Assembly (NCBI GenBank): GCA_900321775.1
Contig: ONXE01000083.1
Location: 1-8,686 of the forward strand
DNA length: 8,686 nt
DNA from: an uncultured Bacteroidales bacterium
GTDB taxonomy: Bacteria > Bacteroidota > Bacteroidia > Bacteroidales > Paludibacteraceae
Direction: 5' to 3'
Below, in pieces: positions 1 through 7,175 of this stretch (position 1 is the stretch's first letter; the number at the start of each line of letters is the position of its first letter). The position numbers and the translations under genes were made by a program. The notes below the pieces were generated by a model. That model searched no databases. It had not been told where the DNA came from and saw only the letters and a list, made by a program, of their open reading frames with translations.

Positions 1-1556
1 AGTTCGGAAAGGATGATGAAAATCAAGGGAGCAAGCAAGCCAATGAGGAAATAGTTGGTGTACTTGCGTGACTTGGCGTTGGAGTTGACCATAGCAGTAG
101 TGCGAGCGTGGTCAAGTACCTCATTATCAGGCACGTTGCTTGCTTTCTGAATCTCGGCTTCCGCACGTTTTTGGAGGAAGAAGGTGTAGTAGTTGTCGTC
201 GATACGGTAGTTACGTTCGATAGCTACCATTTGGAGTTCTTTCTCGGGAAGTCGCTGAATGGCATGTTCCACGTTACGGCTACGCTCAGCGAGGTCTTTT
301 TTCTCAATCATGATAGAAGCTCTCATCGAGCTAATGACCTCACGTATAGCGCTTTTGACGTTGTTGATGTCGTTGGTATATTTCTGATAATACACATTTT
401 TTTCAGAGAGTTCACCTCGCTGTAGCACCAGTTCGTTGAGTTGTGAGACGAGCGTCATGAGTGTCCCTTCATTGAGGCCGAGCGAGGAAGGCATGACCAC
501 CGATTCCTTTTCCATGTTGGAGGTAAGGTACTTCTCGAGATAGTCGATGTAGGTTTCTTTAAGACGAATGTTCATCGACTCGGTGTCGTATTGGTCCATA
601 CGTGACATGAGTGTGCCGGCATAGGAAGAGACGTCCACAAACTTGTTTTCCTGCCTGAAATCGGTCATTGCGCCTTCAGAAACCAAGAGAGACTGACGAA
701 GCAATTCGAGTTGTTCGTTGATAAAACGGATGGAGTTGTCGGCGACGCTATTCTTTCGTTCGAGGTTTTGCTGGAGGAAAATCTCGCAAAGTTTGTCAAT
801 GAACTCACAATCGCGTGCCGGTGTCTCGGAAACGAGAGATATTCGCAACACGGTACTACCTTCGTCGACGAACTCCTTACGAAGGCGCCCAAGGAACTCG
901 TTCACAAGTCCTTCGCGGTCGCGGAAGCGGAAGTATATTCGTCCCGGGTGCAAGTTACCAGAGGGGAAAACAGCAATAGAGAAGAGGTCATTTTCAATAG
1001 GTTTGCCCAACTCCGACTTAATCTTCAGGTTCTCTTGAAACTCCTCTGTAGCGGAGGTAATAGTCAAAACTCCATCATCGGCAATATCGAGGGCAAAGAG
1101 AGGTCCGTAGGCCATAGGTGAGACACGTGAAGGTTCGATGAGGACCGGTGTCATACGGTACTGGTTACGGGTTTTGAAATGGCCTTTGGTCATATACTCA
1201 ACCCGCATGAAAGGAAGCGAGTCGACCACTCGTCCTATAAGGTCGTATGAGGAGAGCATGATGACCTGATTGTTGACGTTCTTGTAACTGGCGTCCACGC
1301 CAAATCCGTTCATAAGGGCGGAGTTGTTGCCATAGACATTGCCGTTTTCCTTGATGATGACCGTTGCAGACGAGAAATACTGCGCAATCCACTTGCGGTT
1401 CTGCAAGTAGGCGGCTGCGAGAGCCACGGACACGCTGATGACAAACAGATACCAGTAGTGCAGGATCTTGAAGACCCATTCACGTGCATCGAAACCGGAG
1501 GCTTCTTCCTCCAGCAATGCCTGTTGTTGAGATTTATTTATTTCAGTGTCGGTCAT
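1..1556 (-). CDS. Wzz/GumC-family polysaccharide chain-length regulator, possibly with a C-terminal tyrosine kinase (3' end beyond window)
   Basis: An open frame runs from ATG at 1556 to the window edge, giving 518 codons with no stop. The N-terminus is cytoplasmic and polar. A first membrane segment lies at about residues 32-50 (LHYWYLFVISVSVALAAAY). A long, largely helical periplasmic region follows. A GNVR-like segment occupies about residues 430-490, containing ELQMVAIERNYRIDDNYYTF and EAEIQKAS. The second membrane segment (NYFLIGLLAPLIFIILSE, 501-518) ends exactly at the edge. This two-helix layout is that of polysaccharide co-polymerases, which set chain length and contact the outer-membrane exporter. 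In Bacteroidota such proteins often continue into a cytoplasmic BY-kinase domain; that part would lie outside the window and cannot be confirmed. It starts 8 bp after the second export lipoprotein gene, so co-expression is likely. No Shine-Dalgarno is visible. The substrate polysaccharide is unknown. Confidence 0.85.
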   Translation of the reverse strand, partial: MTDTEINKSQQQALLEEEASGFDAREWVFKILHYWYLFVISVSVALAAAYLQNRKWIAQYFSSATVIIKENGNVYGNNSALMNGFGVDASYKNVNNQVIMLSSYDLIGRVVDSLPFMRVEYMTKGHFKTRNQYRMTPVLIEPSRVSPMAYGPLFALDIADDGVLTITSATEEFQENLKIKSELGKPIENDLFSIAVFPSGNLHPGRIYFRFRDREGLVNEFLGRLRKEFVDEGSTVLRISLVSETPARDCEFIDKLCEIFLQQNLERKNSVADNSIRFINEQLELLRQSLLVSEGAMTDFRQENKFVDVSSYAGTLMSRMDQYDTESMNIRLKETYIDYLEKYLTSNMEKESVVMPSSLGLNEGTLMTLVSQLNELVLQRGELSEKNVYYQKYTNDINNVKSAIREVISSMRASIMIEKKDLAERSRNVEHAIQRLPEKELQMVAIERNYRIDDNYYTFFLQKRAEAEIQKASNVPDNEVLDHARTTAMVNSNAKSRKYTNYFLIGLLAPLIFIILSE

Positions 1557-1564
1557 GTTTCAGG

Positions 1565-2320
1565 TCAGAAAAGAGTTGTATAATTGAGGACAGCTATGAG
1601 CAGCGACAGAGAGGACGTGACAATAGCCACGAATCCGCTGTAACTGCTTACTTTATAGAAACTTCCGGGTGAACGGCTGACGTAGATAACGTCATTGGGA
1701 TAGACGTAGTAGTACTTGCTGTCGATAACTGTATTGCTTCGGATATCGAACTCAAGCACTTCGGGTTCGTCATTACCATGCGGGCGAATGATACGCACAT
1801 GGCGTCTGTCGCCTGAATTAGCGAGATCGCCTGACATGGCAAGTGCCTGAAAAATAGTGAGTTTGTCTTTATAGACATTGAACGTGCCGGAGTTGATGTC
1901 ACCAATGATTGTGAACGTCTTATTGTAAAGGGACACCTTGACTTCGGCATCGGGAATGATTTGTCGCAGATGGTTGCGCAATGTGTCTTCGGCTTCTTTG
2001 AGCGTGAGTCCTTCGAGGCGAACGGGTTCGAGGAAAGGTATGTCCACAGTGCCATCGCTATAGACACGGTAGGAACTGACATCGTTGCCGTTGGTTTGGC
2101 TCTGCATAGCCTTAGCGATGGTTTCATCCATGGTAATGAGGCGATAAACCACTTCATCGTTGACGGCAATGCGGTAAGGCTCGTACTTGGCTTTTTCGTA
2201 TTGCGGGAGTTTGGGATCATCTTGCAGAAGCCCGACCACATGGTGCGTATAGCAGGAAGACAACGCCAGAGAAAGCATTGTCAGCAACAGGAAATGGTAT
2301 GTCACCCTACTCTTTTTCAT
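1565..2320 (-). CDS. Wza-like polysaccharide export lipoprotein with SLBB domain (second of a tandem pair)
   Basis: This 251-residue protein begins with a lipoprotein signal: basic MKKSR, a hydrophobic core, then lipobox LSSC with the lipidated cysteine at residue 23. A polysaccharide export domain covers about residues 45-130 (AVNDEVVYR, SDGTVDIPFL). An SLBB domain covers about 135-216 (FTIIGDINSGTF, TIFQALAMSGDLANSGDR, YVYPNDVIYVSR). A hydrophobic C-terminal helix at about 226-248 matches the position of the amphipathic helix by which Wza crosses the outer membrane. The likely role is an outer-membrane exit channel for exopolysaccharide or capsule. The protein is shorter than E. coli Wza (about 380 residues), as is usual in this phylum. 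Its ATG overlaps the stop of the preceding paralogue by 4 bp (ATGA), which suggests translational coupling. The Wzz-like gene follows 8 bp downstream. Confidence 0.88.
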   Translation of the reverse strand: MKKSRVTYHFLLLTMLSLALSSCYTHHVVGLLQDDPKLPQYEKAKYEPYRIAVNDEVVYRLITMDETIAKAMQSQTNGNDVSSYRVYSDGTVDIPFLEPVRLEGLTLKEAEDTLRNHLRQIIPDAEVKVSLYNKTFTIIGDINSGTFNVYKDKLTIFQALAMSGDLANSGDRRHVRIIRPHGNDEPEVLEFDIRSNTVIDSKYYYVYPNDVIYVSRSPGSFYKVSSYSGFVAIVTSSLSLLIAVLNYTTLF

Positions 2321-3171
2321 TGCGCAGTTGAACCGGACTTGGCTTTCATTGAGGGCTTCACGATATAGCGGTCGATGAAGCTGTAAATAAGTACTCCGAA
2401 AGAAAACGTAGTAGCCACAACGGACACCGTTGCGGCGGCACTATTGATTCCGAAGGAGTTGCCTTTTATCTTGCGGATGTAGATGACATCGTTAGGTTCG
2501 ACATAGTAGAACTCGCTGTTAATGATGTCTTTGGAACGTACGTCGAAGGTTTTGATGACAGTAGAGTCACCCGCTTCGCGTACAAGTTTGATGCACGAGC
2601 GGTCGCCAAAATCCGCAATATCACCAGCCATAGCGAGCGCTTCGAAGATAGTGATTTTTTCTTTGGGGATAGCGAACCTTCCCGAGCTGTTGGCTCCGAT
2701 AATACTGAAGAAACGCTGAACGACCTGCACATCCACCGAGAACGTGGACATACCGGCAATGGATTTGATCTGTCCGCCCAACAACCCTTCCAATTGGCGT
2801 TTTACCTGACGAGTAGTTTTGCCCAACACTGGGACTTCGCCAACCGTAGGAAATGTGATGTTGCCCTGTTCGTCCACCACATACGTATAGAGGTCCGTTG
2901 TTCCGGCGTTACCACCACTGCGTACATAGTAGCGCATATTGGTTTTTCCGGAGTTAAAAAGTTCCGTTATTCGCTCGTCTATGGAGTAAACATAGATATA
3001 CAAACGGTCACCCTTCCTGAGTTGATAGTCCTCGAAGGAAAGGGTGTCCGTGTAAGCCGGAATCTGCCTGTCCGGTTCCTGCCAATAGTTCACCTTACGA
3101 GAGGTGACACAAGAACTCAGACAGACGATTCCGATAATTACAGATAGCAGATGTGTAATCAGCTTCTGCAT
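2317..3171 (-). CDS. Wza-like polysaccharide export lipoprotein with SLBB domain (first of a tandem pair)
   Basis: This 284-residue protein has a signal peptide with lipobox LSSC and the acylated cysteine at residue 21. The polysaccharide export domain covers about residues 45-150 (DYQLRKGDRLYIYVYSID, DEQGNITFPTVGEVPVLG). The SLBB domain covers about 155-234 (FSIIGANSSGRF, TIFEALAMAGDIADFGDR, YVEPNDVIYIRK). A hydrophobic helix follows at about 245-267, then a basic tail. Its SLBB region is about half identical by eye to that of the next gene, so the two are paralogues from an old duplication. It carries about 20 residues (roughly 75-95, rich in Gly, Tyr and Arg) that the partner lacks. It starts 7 bp after the TPR gene stop, too close for its own promoter unless one lies inside that gene. 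The likely role is an outer-membrane exporter subunit. Confidence 0.88.
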   Translation of the reverse strand: MQKLITHLLSVIIGIVCLSSCVTSRKVNYWQEPDRQIPAYTDTLSFEDYQLRKGDRLYIYVYSIDERITELFNSGKTNMRYYVRSGGNAGTTDLYTYVVDEQGNITFPTVGEVPVLGKTTRQVKRQLEGLLGGQIKSIAGMSTFSVDVQVVQRFFSIIGANSSGRFAIPKEKITIFEALAMAGDIADFGDRSCIKLVREAGDSTVIKTFDVRSKDIINSEFYYVEPNDVIYIRKIKGNSFGINSAAATVSVVATTFSFGVLIYSFIDRYIVKPSMKAKSGSTAQ

Positions 3172-3178
3172 GCGTTGA

Positions 3179-4441
3179 TTAGTAGCCCAGTTCGTTTACG
3201 ATAGCATCGTACTTGGCCTGCATGCCCGGTTCATCGTGGAAACGATAGTAGAGGGTCTTGAGCGTACGCATGTAGTCGGTGTTGGTAGGCTCGATTTCGT
3301 GAGCCTGCTCGAAGAACGGCATCGATTTTTTGAACATCTCGTTCATATCGGCAAGGGCTTTCTTGTAAGCCTTGTTATCATTGATATATGCCGCATCTTC
3401 GTTCATCTTGACGGCCTGGTTGTAGTACACACGTCCCTTACCGGCAACGGCGTCAGCCAACTTCGGGTCCAAAGCGATAGCCTTGTCGAACTCAGCGAGT
3501 GCTGCGTCATACTCCTTGGCATCTTCCAGCAGGTTACCCTTGATGTGGTGATACTGTGCTACATTGGGCTCACGCTCGATAGCTTTGTCAAGATACTCTA
3601 CAGCGGTTTGCTTTTGGCCGGAGAAGATGTAGAAGTTGATAAGGTTCTGCAGGAACCAAGGCTCGCCCGGGAACTTCTGCGTAGCATCCTGAAGCACCTG
3701 AACAAACTTAGCGGTGTCCTTCAGCGTCACATACTCCTGATAGAGGAACTGGTTCACGGTGATAGGCTCGTAGTCGCCATCTTTCATCGTTTCCAGAATC
3801 TCCACAGCCTTCTCATGCTGCTCGCTCTGTACTGCAAAGAGGGCTGCATAGTAGGTGTACTGCTTGTACGATTCATCGTTCATCGGCATTTCCTTCTGAT
3901 ACTTAGCCTCCTGCATACACTCCAGTTTGGGGATGCCCAGGTGCACCTCAAAGGCGTCAAAAGCACCCTTGAAATCCTTCTGCTCGTTGAGGTAGATACC
4001 ATACTTAACGAACTCCTGCACCTTGTAGTACTCCAGCAGCTTTTCTGTAATCTGCTTACGTGTCTTGGTGTCGTACTTGGCATTGCCTTTCTTGTCGTAA
4101 GTAGGAACGTAGGTCAGTTCGATGGCTTTCATCCAGTAGTTGTAGCTCTCCATGAGGGCCTCGCCTTTCTGTTTCTCATCCACAACTTTTCCGAGTTGCG
4201 TCTGAACCATCATCCATTCGTTCTCCTTGTAGCCAATCATACCGGCCCAATACCAGGTATCAGCCAAGTCCTTGGTAGTCTCGTCGGTGAGAGCAGGCGC
4301 TATGGCCTCACGAGCTCCCTTGAAATCAGGGCTCTCGGTGTTCATTGCTTTGTTCTTAGCCGCATTTACGGCCTTCTTCTGTGCCTGGCAAGCTGTTATA
4401 CTAAGCAGCAATGCCGTCATTATTACCAGTACCTTTTTCAT
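3179..4441 (-). CDS. Exported TPR-repeat protein, probable lipoprotein
   Basis: The frame opens with an ATG at 4468, inside the end of gyrA, but the ATG at 4441 is preferred: from there the protein begins MKKVLVIMTALLLSITACQA, a classic signal peptide, giving 420 residues. ITAC fits a lipobox with cysteine at residue 18; cleavage after CQA by signal peptidase I is also possible. The body is helical. Clear TPR units lie at about residues 261-293 and 294-328 (YHHIKGNLLEDAKEYDAALA, FDKAIALDPKLADA), with weaker ones near 155-215 and 370-400. TPR proteins are protein-binding scaffolds; the partner is unknown. The gene starts 19 bp after the gyrA stop and ends 7 bp before the first export gene, so it may be co-transcribed with both. 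From memory, a TPR gene often follows gyrA in Bacteroidales. No enzymatic motif is visible. Confidence 0.82.
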   Translation of the reverse strand: MKKVLVIMTALLLSITACQAQKKAVNAAKNKAMNTESPDFKGAREAIAPALTDETTKDLADTWYWAGMIGYKENEWMMVQTQLGKVVDEKQKGEALMESYNYWMKAIELTYVPTYDKKGNAKYDTKTRKQITEKLLEYYKVQEFVKYGIYLNEQKDFKGAFDAFEVHLGIPKLECMQEAKYQKEMPMNDESYKQYTYYAALFAVQSEQHEKAVEILETMKDGDYEPITVNQFLYQEYVTLKDTAKFVQVLQDATQKFPGEPWFLQNLINFYIFSGQKQTAVEYLDKAIEREPNVAQYHHIKGNLLEDAKEYDAALAEFDKAIALDPKLADAVAGKGRVYYNQAVKMNEDAAYINDNKAYKKALADMNEMFKKSMPFFEQAHEIEPTNTDYMRTLKTLYYRFHDEPGMQAKYDAIVNELGY

Positions 4442-4460
4442 GTTTAGAAAAGTTTTGTCA

Positions 4461-6980
4461 TTATTCATTATTCTCGTTTTCGTTTTCTTCAGCAGTTTCC
4501 GATTCCGCTACCTCTTCCTCCTGCTTGGGGACGATGCAGCCGAAGGCAATCTCGTCGTTGCGTTTCTGCAGTTCGATGAGTTTGACGCCCTGCGTAGCTC
4601 GTCCCATTACGCGGATGGAGTCTATAGCCATACGGATAGCCACACCGCTCTTGTTGATAAGCATGAGGTCGTCCTCATCGGTCACAGCATCAATAGCAAT
4701 CAGTTCGCCGGTCTTTTCAGTGAGGTTCATCGTACGAACGCCCTTACCACCACGGTTGGTGATGCGGTAGATCGGCTCGCCGTTCTCGTCATCCAGTGCG
4801 GTACGTTTGCCGAATCCCTTCTCCGAAATAACCAATACGGTCTCCTCTGAATCCTTACTTACACAAATCATGCCAATCGCGCGATCGCCTTGCTCGTCAA
4901 GGGTGATAGCACGTACACCGGAGGTGTCGCGACCCATGCTGCGAACAGTCGTTTCGTTGAAGCGAACCACCTTGCCGTGACGGCTGGCAACCAGTATCTC
5001 GCTCTGTCCGTCGGTCAGGCAAACGCGGATCAGTTCGTCGTCATCGCGCAGGTTGATGGCTATGATACCATTGGTACGCGGACGGCTGTATTGCTCAAGC
5101 AACGTCTTTTTCATCAGGCCGTTCTTGGTCAGGAATACCAGATAATGGTTGTTGATATATTCCTCGTCATTGAGGCCCTTGACCGTGATAAACGCACGTA
5201 CCTTGTCGCCCTTCTGTATGTTGACCATATTCTGGATGGCACGTCCCTTGCTCTGTTTATTACCTTCGGGGATGTCATATACCTTCAGCCAGTAAACTTG
5301 TCCGCGCTCGGTGAAGAACATCATCGTGGCGTGCATAGTAGCGGTGTGGACATATTCGATAAAGTCCTCGTCGCGTGTAGCAGAGCCCTTGGCACCCATG
5401 CCGCCGCGTCCCTGCTGACGGAACTCGGTGAGCGGAGTACGTTTGATATAGCCCAGATGCGAGATGGTAATAACCATGTCATCGTCGGCATACATGTCTT
5501 CGGGGTTGAATTCGGTAGCCATCGGCACAATCTTGGTGCGACGCTCGTCTCCGAATTTCTCTTTCACCTCTATAAGCTCTTGCTTGATTAAGTCGTAACG
5601 CATGCTCTCGCTGCCAAGCAACTCTTTCAAGTGCTCAATGAGAGCTTCGATGTCAGCGTACTCTTTCCTGAGTTCGTCGATACGCAAGCCTGTCAACTGT
5701 GCCAGACGCATCTCTACGATAGCTTTCGACTGGAGATTATCCAAGTGGAAACGGTTCTCCAAGTTGGTCTGTGCATCTGCCGGCGTACGGCTGGCGCGAA
5801 TAATCTGTACAACCTCGTCAATATTGTCCACAGCAATAATCAAGCCTTCCAAGATATGTGCGCGCTCCTCGGCTTTGCGGAGGTCAAAACGGGTACGACG
5901 GGTCACCACGTCCATACGGTGCTCAACAAAGTTGCTGATAAGGTCTTTCAGGTTAAGCAACTTGGGGCGACCTTTCACCAAAGCGATGTTGTTTACGCTG
6001 AAACTGCTCTGCAGTGCCGTGTATTTGTACAGTTTGTTCAGCACCACTTGCGCGTTGGCGTCACGCTTGATTTCGATGATGATACGTACGTCACGTTTCG
6101 ATTGGTCGCTGATGCCGACTATGCCCTCTATCTTCTTGTCGTTTGCCAAATCGGCGATATTCTTCACCAATTCGTTTTTCACGATGCCATAGGGCAGTTC
6201 CGTTATCACGATGCGCTCACGACCGCTGTTATCGGTCTCGATATCGGCGTTGGAGCGAATGATAATACGTCCGCGGCCGGTTTCAAAAGCCTCTTTGACA
6301 CCCGAGATACCATAGATAGTACCTCCTGTCGGGAAATCAGGCGCTTTGATGTATTGCATCAATCCCTCTACAGTGATTTCCGGGTTATCGATATAGGCCA
6401 CGCAACCATCAAGCACTTCGCTGAGGTTATGTGTAGGCATGTTCGTAGCCATACCTACGGCAATACCGCTGGCTCCGTTAACCAACAGGTTCGGGAAACG
6501 GCAAGGCAGCACAGTCGGTTCGCGCAACGTGTCATCGAAGTTGAGCTGCATATCCACCGTATCTTTGTCGATGTCGCTAAGCATCAACTCTGCAAGTTTG
6601 GAGAGACGAGCTTCGGTGTAACGCATTGCTGCAGGCGAGTCTCCGTCCACAGAGCCGAAGTTACCCTGTCCGTCCACCAGCGTGTACCTAAGCGCCCAAG
6701 GCTGAGCCATACGCACCAGCGTGCCGTAGATGGAACTGTCACCGTGGGGGTGGTACTTACCCATCACATCACCCACGATACGAGCCGATTTCTTGGTCGG
6801 TTTGTCCGAAGTAACGCCCAGTTCGTTCATTCCGAAAAGCACGCGCCTGTGTACGGGTTTGAAACCGTCTCGTACGTCAGGCAAGGCTCGCGACACGATA
6901 ACGCTCATGGAATAGTCGATGTAGGAGGAGCGCATCTCCTCATCGATGTTCACTTTTAAGATTCTGTCGTTTTCAATCAT
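4461..6980 (-). CDS. gyrA: DNA gyrase subunit A
   Basis: This is a full-length 839-residue GyrA. With GyrB it forms the A2B2 enzyme that introduces negative supercoils using ATP. The N-terminal breakage-reunion domain is intact: MSVIVSRALPDVRDGFKPVH at 25-44, the recognition helix around 75-95, and the catalytic tyrosine at 121 in AAMRYTEARL, which attacks DNA (E. coli Tyr122). A tower and coiled-coil region runs to about residue 490. The C-terminal beta-pinwheel covers about 500-815, with a degenerate GyrA box QGRGGMG at 523-529. The protein ends in a low-complexity acidic tail rich in Glu and Asn (821-839). In the quinolone-resistance region, Ser82 is present (E. coli Ser83), but Gly86 occupies the site equivalent to Asp87. 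The start is preceded by A/T-rich sequence without a Shine-Dalgarno. It lies 86 bp downstream of a tRNA-Gly gene on the same strand. Confidence 0.98.
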   Translation of the reverse strand: MIENDRILKVNIDEEMRSSYIDYSMSVIVSRALPDVRDGFKPVHRRVLFGMNELGVTSDKPTKKSARIVGDVMGKYHPHGDSSIYGTLVRMAQPWALRYTLVDGQGNFGSVDGDSPAAMRYTEARLSKLAELMLSDIDKDTVDMQLNFDDTLREPTVLPCRFPNLLVNGASGIAVGMATNMPTHNLSEVLDGCVAYIDNPEITVEGLMQYIKAPDFPTGGTIYGISGVKEAFETGRGRIIIRSNADIETDNSGRERIVITELPYGIVKNELVKNIADLANDKKIEGIVGISDQSKRDVRIIIEIKRDANAQVVLNKLYKYTALQSSFSVNNIALVKGRPKLLNLKDLISNFVEHRMDVVTRRTRFDLRKAEERAHILEGLIIAVDNIDEVVQIIRASRTPADAQTNLENRFHLDNLQSKAIVEMRLAQLTGLRIDELRKEYADIEALIEHLKELLGSESMRYDLIKQELIEVKEKFGDERRTKIVPMATEFNPEDMYADDDMVITISHLGYIKRTPLTEFRQQGRGGMGAKGSATRDEDFIEYVHTATMHATMMFFTERGQVYWLKVYDIPEGNKQSKGRAIQNMVNIQKGDKVRAFITVKGLNDEEYINNHYLVFLTKNGLMKKTLLEQYSRPRTNGIIAINLRDDDELIRVCLTDGQSEILVASRHGKVVRFNETTVRSMGRDTSGVRAITLDEQGDRAIGMICVSKDSEETVLVISEKGFGKRTALDDENGEPIYRITNRGGKGVRTMNLTEKTGELIAIDAVTDEDDLMLINKSGVAIRMAIDSIRVMGRATQGVKLIELQKRNDEIAFGCIVPKQEEEVAESETAEENENENNE

Positions 6981-7017
6981 ATTTAGTTGTTTTTACTTTT
7001 CACACATTATATATATC

Positions 7018-7031
7018 GCCTGCACGCAGGC
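7018..7031. repeat. GC-rich hairpin upstream of gyrA (inner)
   Basis: GCCTGCACGCAGGC is a perfect inverted repeat: arms of six with a two-base centre, or five with a four-base loop. In RNA from the minus strand it would sit in a gyrA leader about 40 nt before the start codon. No T tract follows, so it is not a canonical terminator. Confidence 0.6.
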
Positions 7032-7032
7032 A

Positions 7033-7050
7033 GCGCGCGTCTGCGCGCGC
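7033..7050. repeat. Alternating GC inverted repeat upstream of gyrA (outer)
   Basis: Arms GCGCGCG (7033-7039) and CGCGCGC (7044-7050) flank a four-base loop. They form a seven-pair GC stem and a CG-alternating tract of the kind that favours Z-DNA or cruciform under negative supercoiling. On the minus strand it comes after, not before, the T7 tract, so it does not form an intrinsic terminator. Confidence 0.6.
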
Positions 7051-7054
7051 GTAT

Positions 7055-7061
7055 AAAAAAA
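7055..7061 (-). terminator. T7 tract just 3' of tRNA-Gly (possible weak terminator or processing region)
   Basis: Seven consecutive T residues on the minus strand begin 5 nt after the tRNA discriminator base. No separate hairpin precedes them. Only the folded tRNA could act as the stem, so termination here is uncertain. If it is leaky, transcription would continue into gyrA. Confidence 0.25.
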
Positions 7062-7066
7062 CTTTG

Positions 7067-7137
7067 AGCGGCATATGGGAGTCGAACCCACCTCCTAAGC
7101 TTGGGAAGCTCATGCACTACCGATGTGCTAATGCCGC
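7067..7137 (-). tRNA. tRNA-Gly (anticodon CCC)
   Basis: The 71-nt minus-strand sequence folds as a complete cloverleaf. The acceptor stem is GCGGCAT with ATGCCGC. The D stem is GCAC/GTGC with loop ATCGGTA containing the conserved GG. The anticodon stem is TGAGC/GCTTA with loop TTCCCAA, giving anticodon CCC at 7105-7103. The variable loop has four bases (GGAG). The T stem is GTGGG/CCCAT, with one G-T pair, and its loop is TTCGACT. The discriminator base is U. CCA is not encoded (TCAA follows), so it must be added after transcription. Anticodon CCC reads the glycine codon GGG. The gene lies downstream of a consensus promoter and upstream of gyrA on the same strand. Confidence 0.95.
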
Positions 7138-7138
7138 A

Positions 7139-7175
7139 TGCACCCAAAATTCAGTGGGGCACGTTTGCGGGTGCA
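7139..7175. repeat. Inverted repeat between promoter and tRNA-Gly
   Basis: TGCACCC (7139-7145) and GGGTGCA (7169-7175) are perfect seven-base arms around a 23-base spacer. The distal arm overlaps the promoter -7 box and the proximal arm abuts the tRNA 5' end. It could be a leader hairpin involved in 5' processing or an operator-like site. Part of the distal arm may lie upstream of the transcription start. Confidence 0.35.

Noticed and set aside
1648..2241. A 197-codon minus-strand frame inside the second export lipoprotein gene
   Set aside because: It is an alternative frame within a well-supported SLBB gene, with no domain or signal peptide of its own.
3236..4447. A 403-codon open frame on the plus strand opposite the TPR gene
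   Set aside because: It is antisense to a gene with a clear signal peptide and TPR repeats. Its Leu/Val-rich translation is typical of a mirror frame.
4442..4468. Upstream ATG (4468) as the start of the TPR gene
   Set aside because: It overlaps the gyrA stop and would place nine polar residues before an otherwise standard MKK signal peptide, so the ATG at 4441 fits better.
5631..6959. A 442-codon open frame on the plus strand opposite gyrA
   Set aside because: It lies entirely antisense to unmistakable gyrA, has no recognisable domain, and arises from the codon pattern of the real gene.
7006..7011. TATAAT on the minus strand upstream of gyrA, resembling a -10 box
   Set aside because: Bacteroidota primary sigma factors use TAnnTTTG rather than TATAAT, there is no matching -33 element, and it falls within a simple TA run.
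7018..7061. GC hairpins plus T tract as an intrinsic terminator
   Set aside because: On the minus strand the T tract precedes the hairpins, and on the plus strand the hairpins are followed by A residues, so the order is wrong in both directions.
7067..7137. tRNA-Gly as an integration (att) site
   Set aside because: No integrase gene and no direct repeat of the tRNA 3' end were seen within the window.
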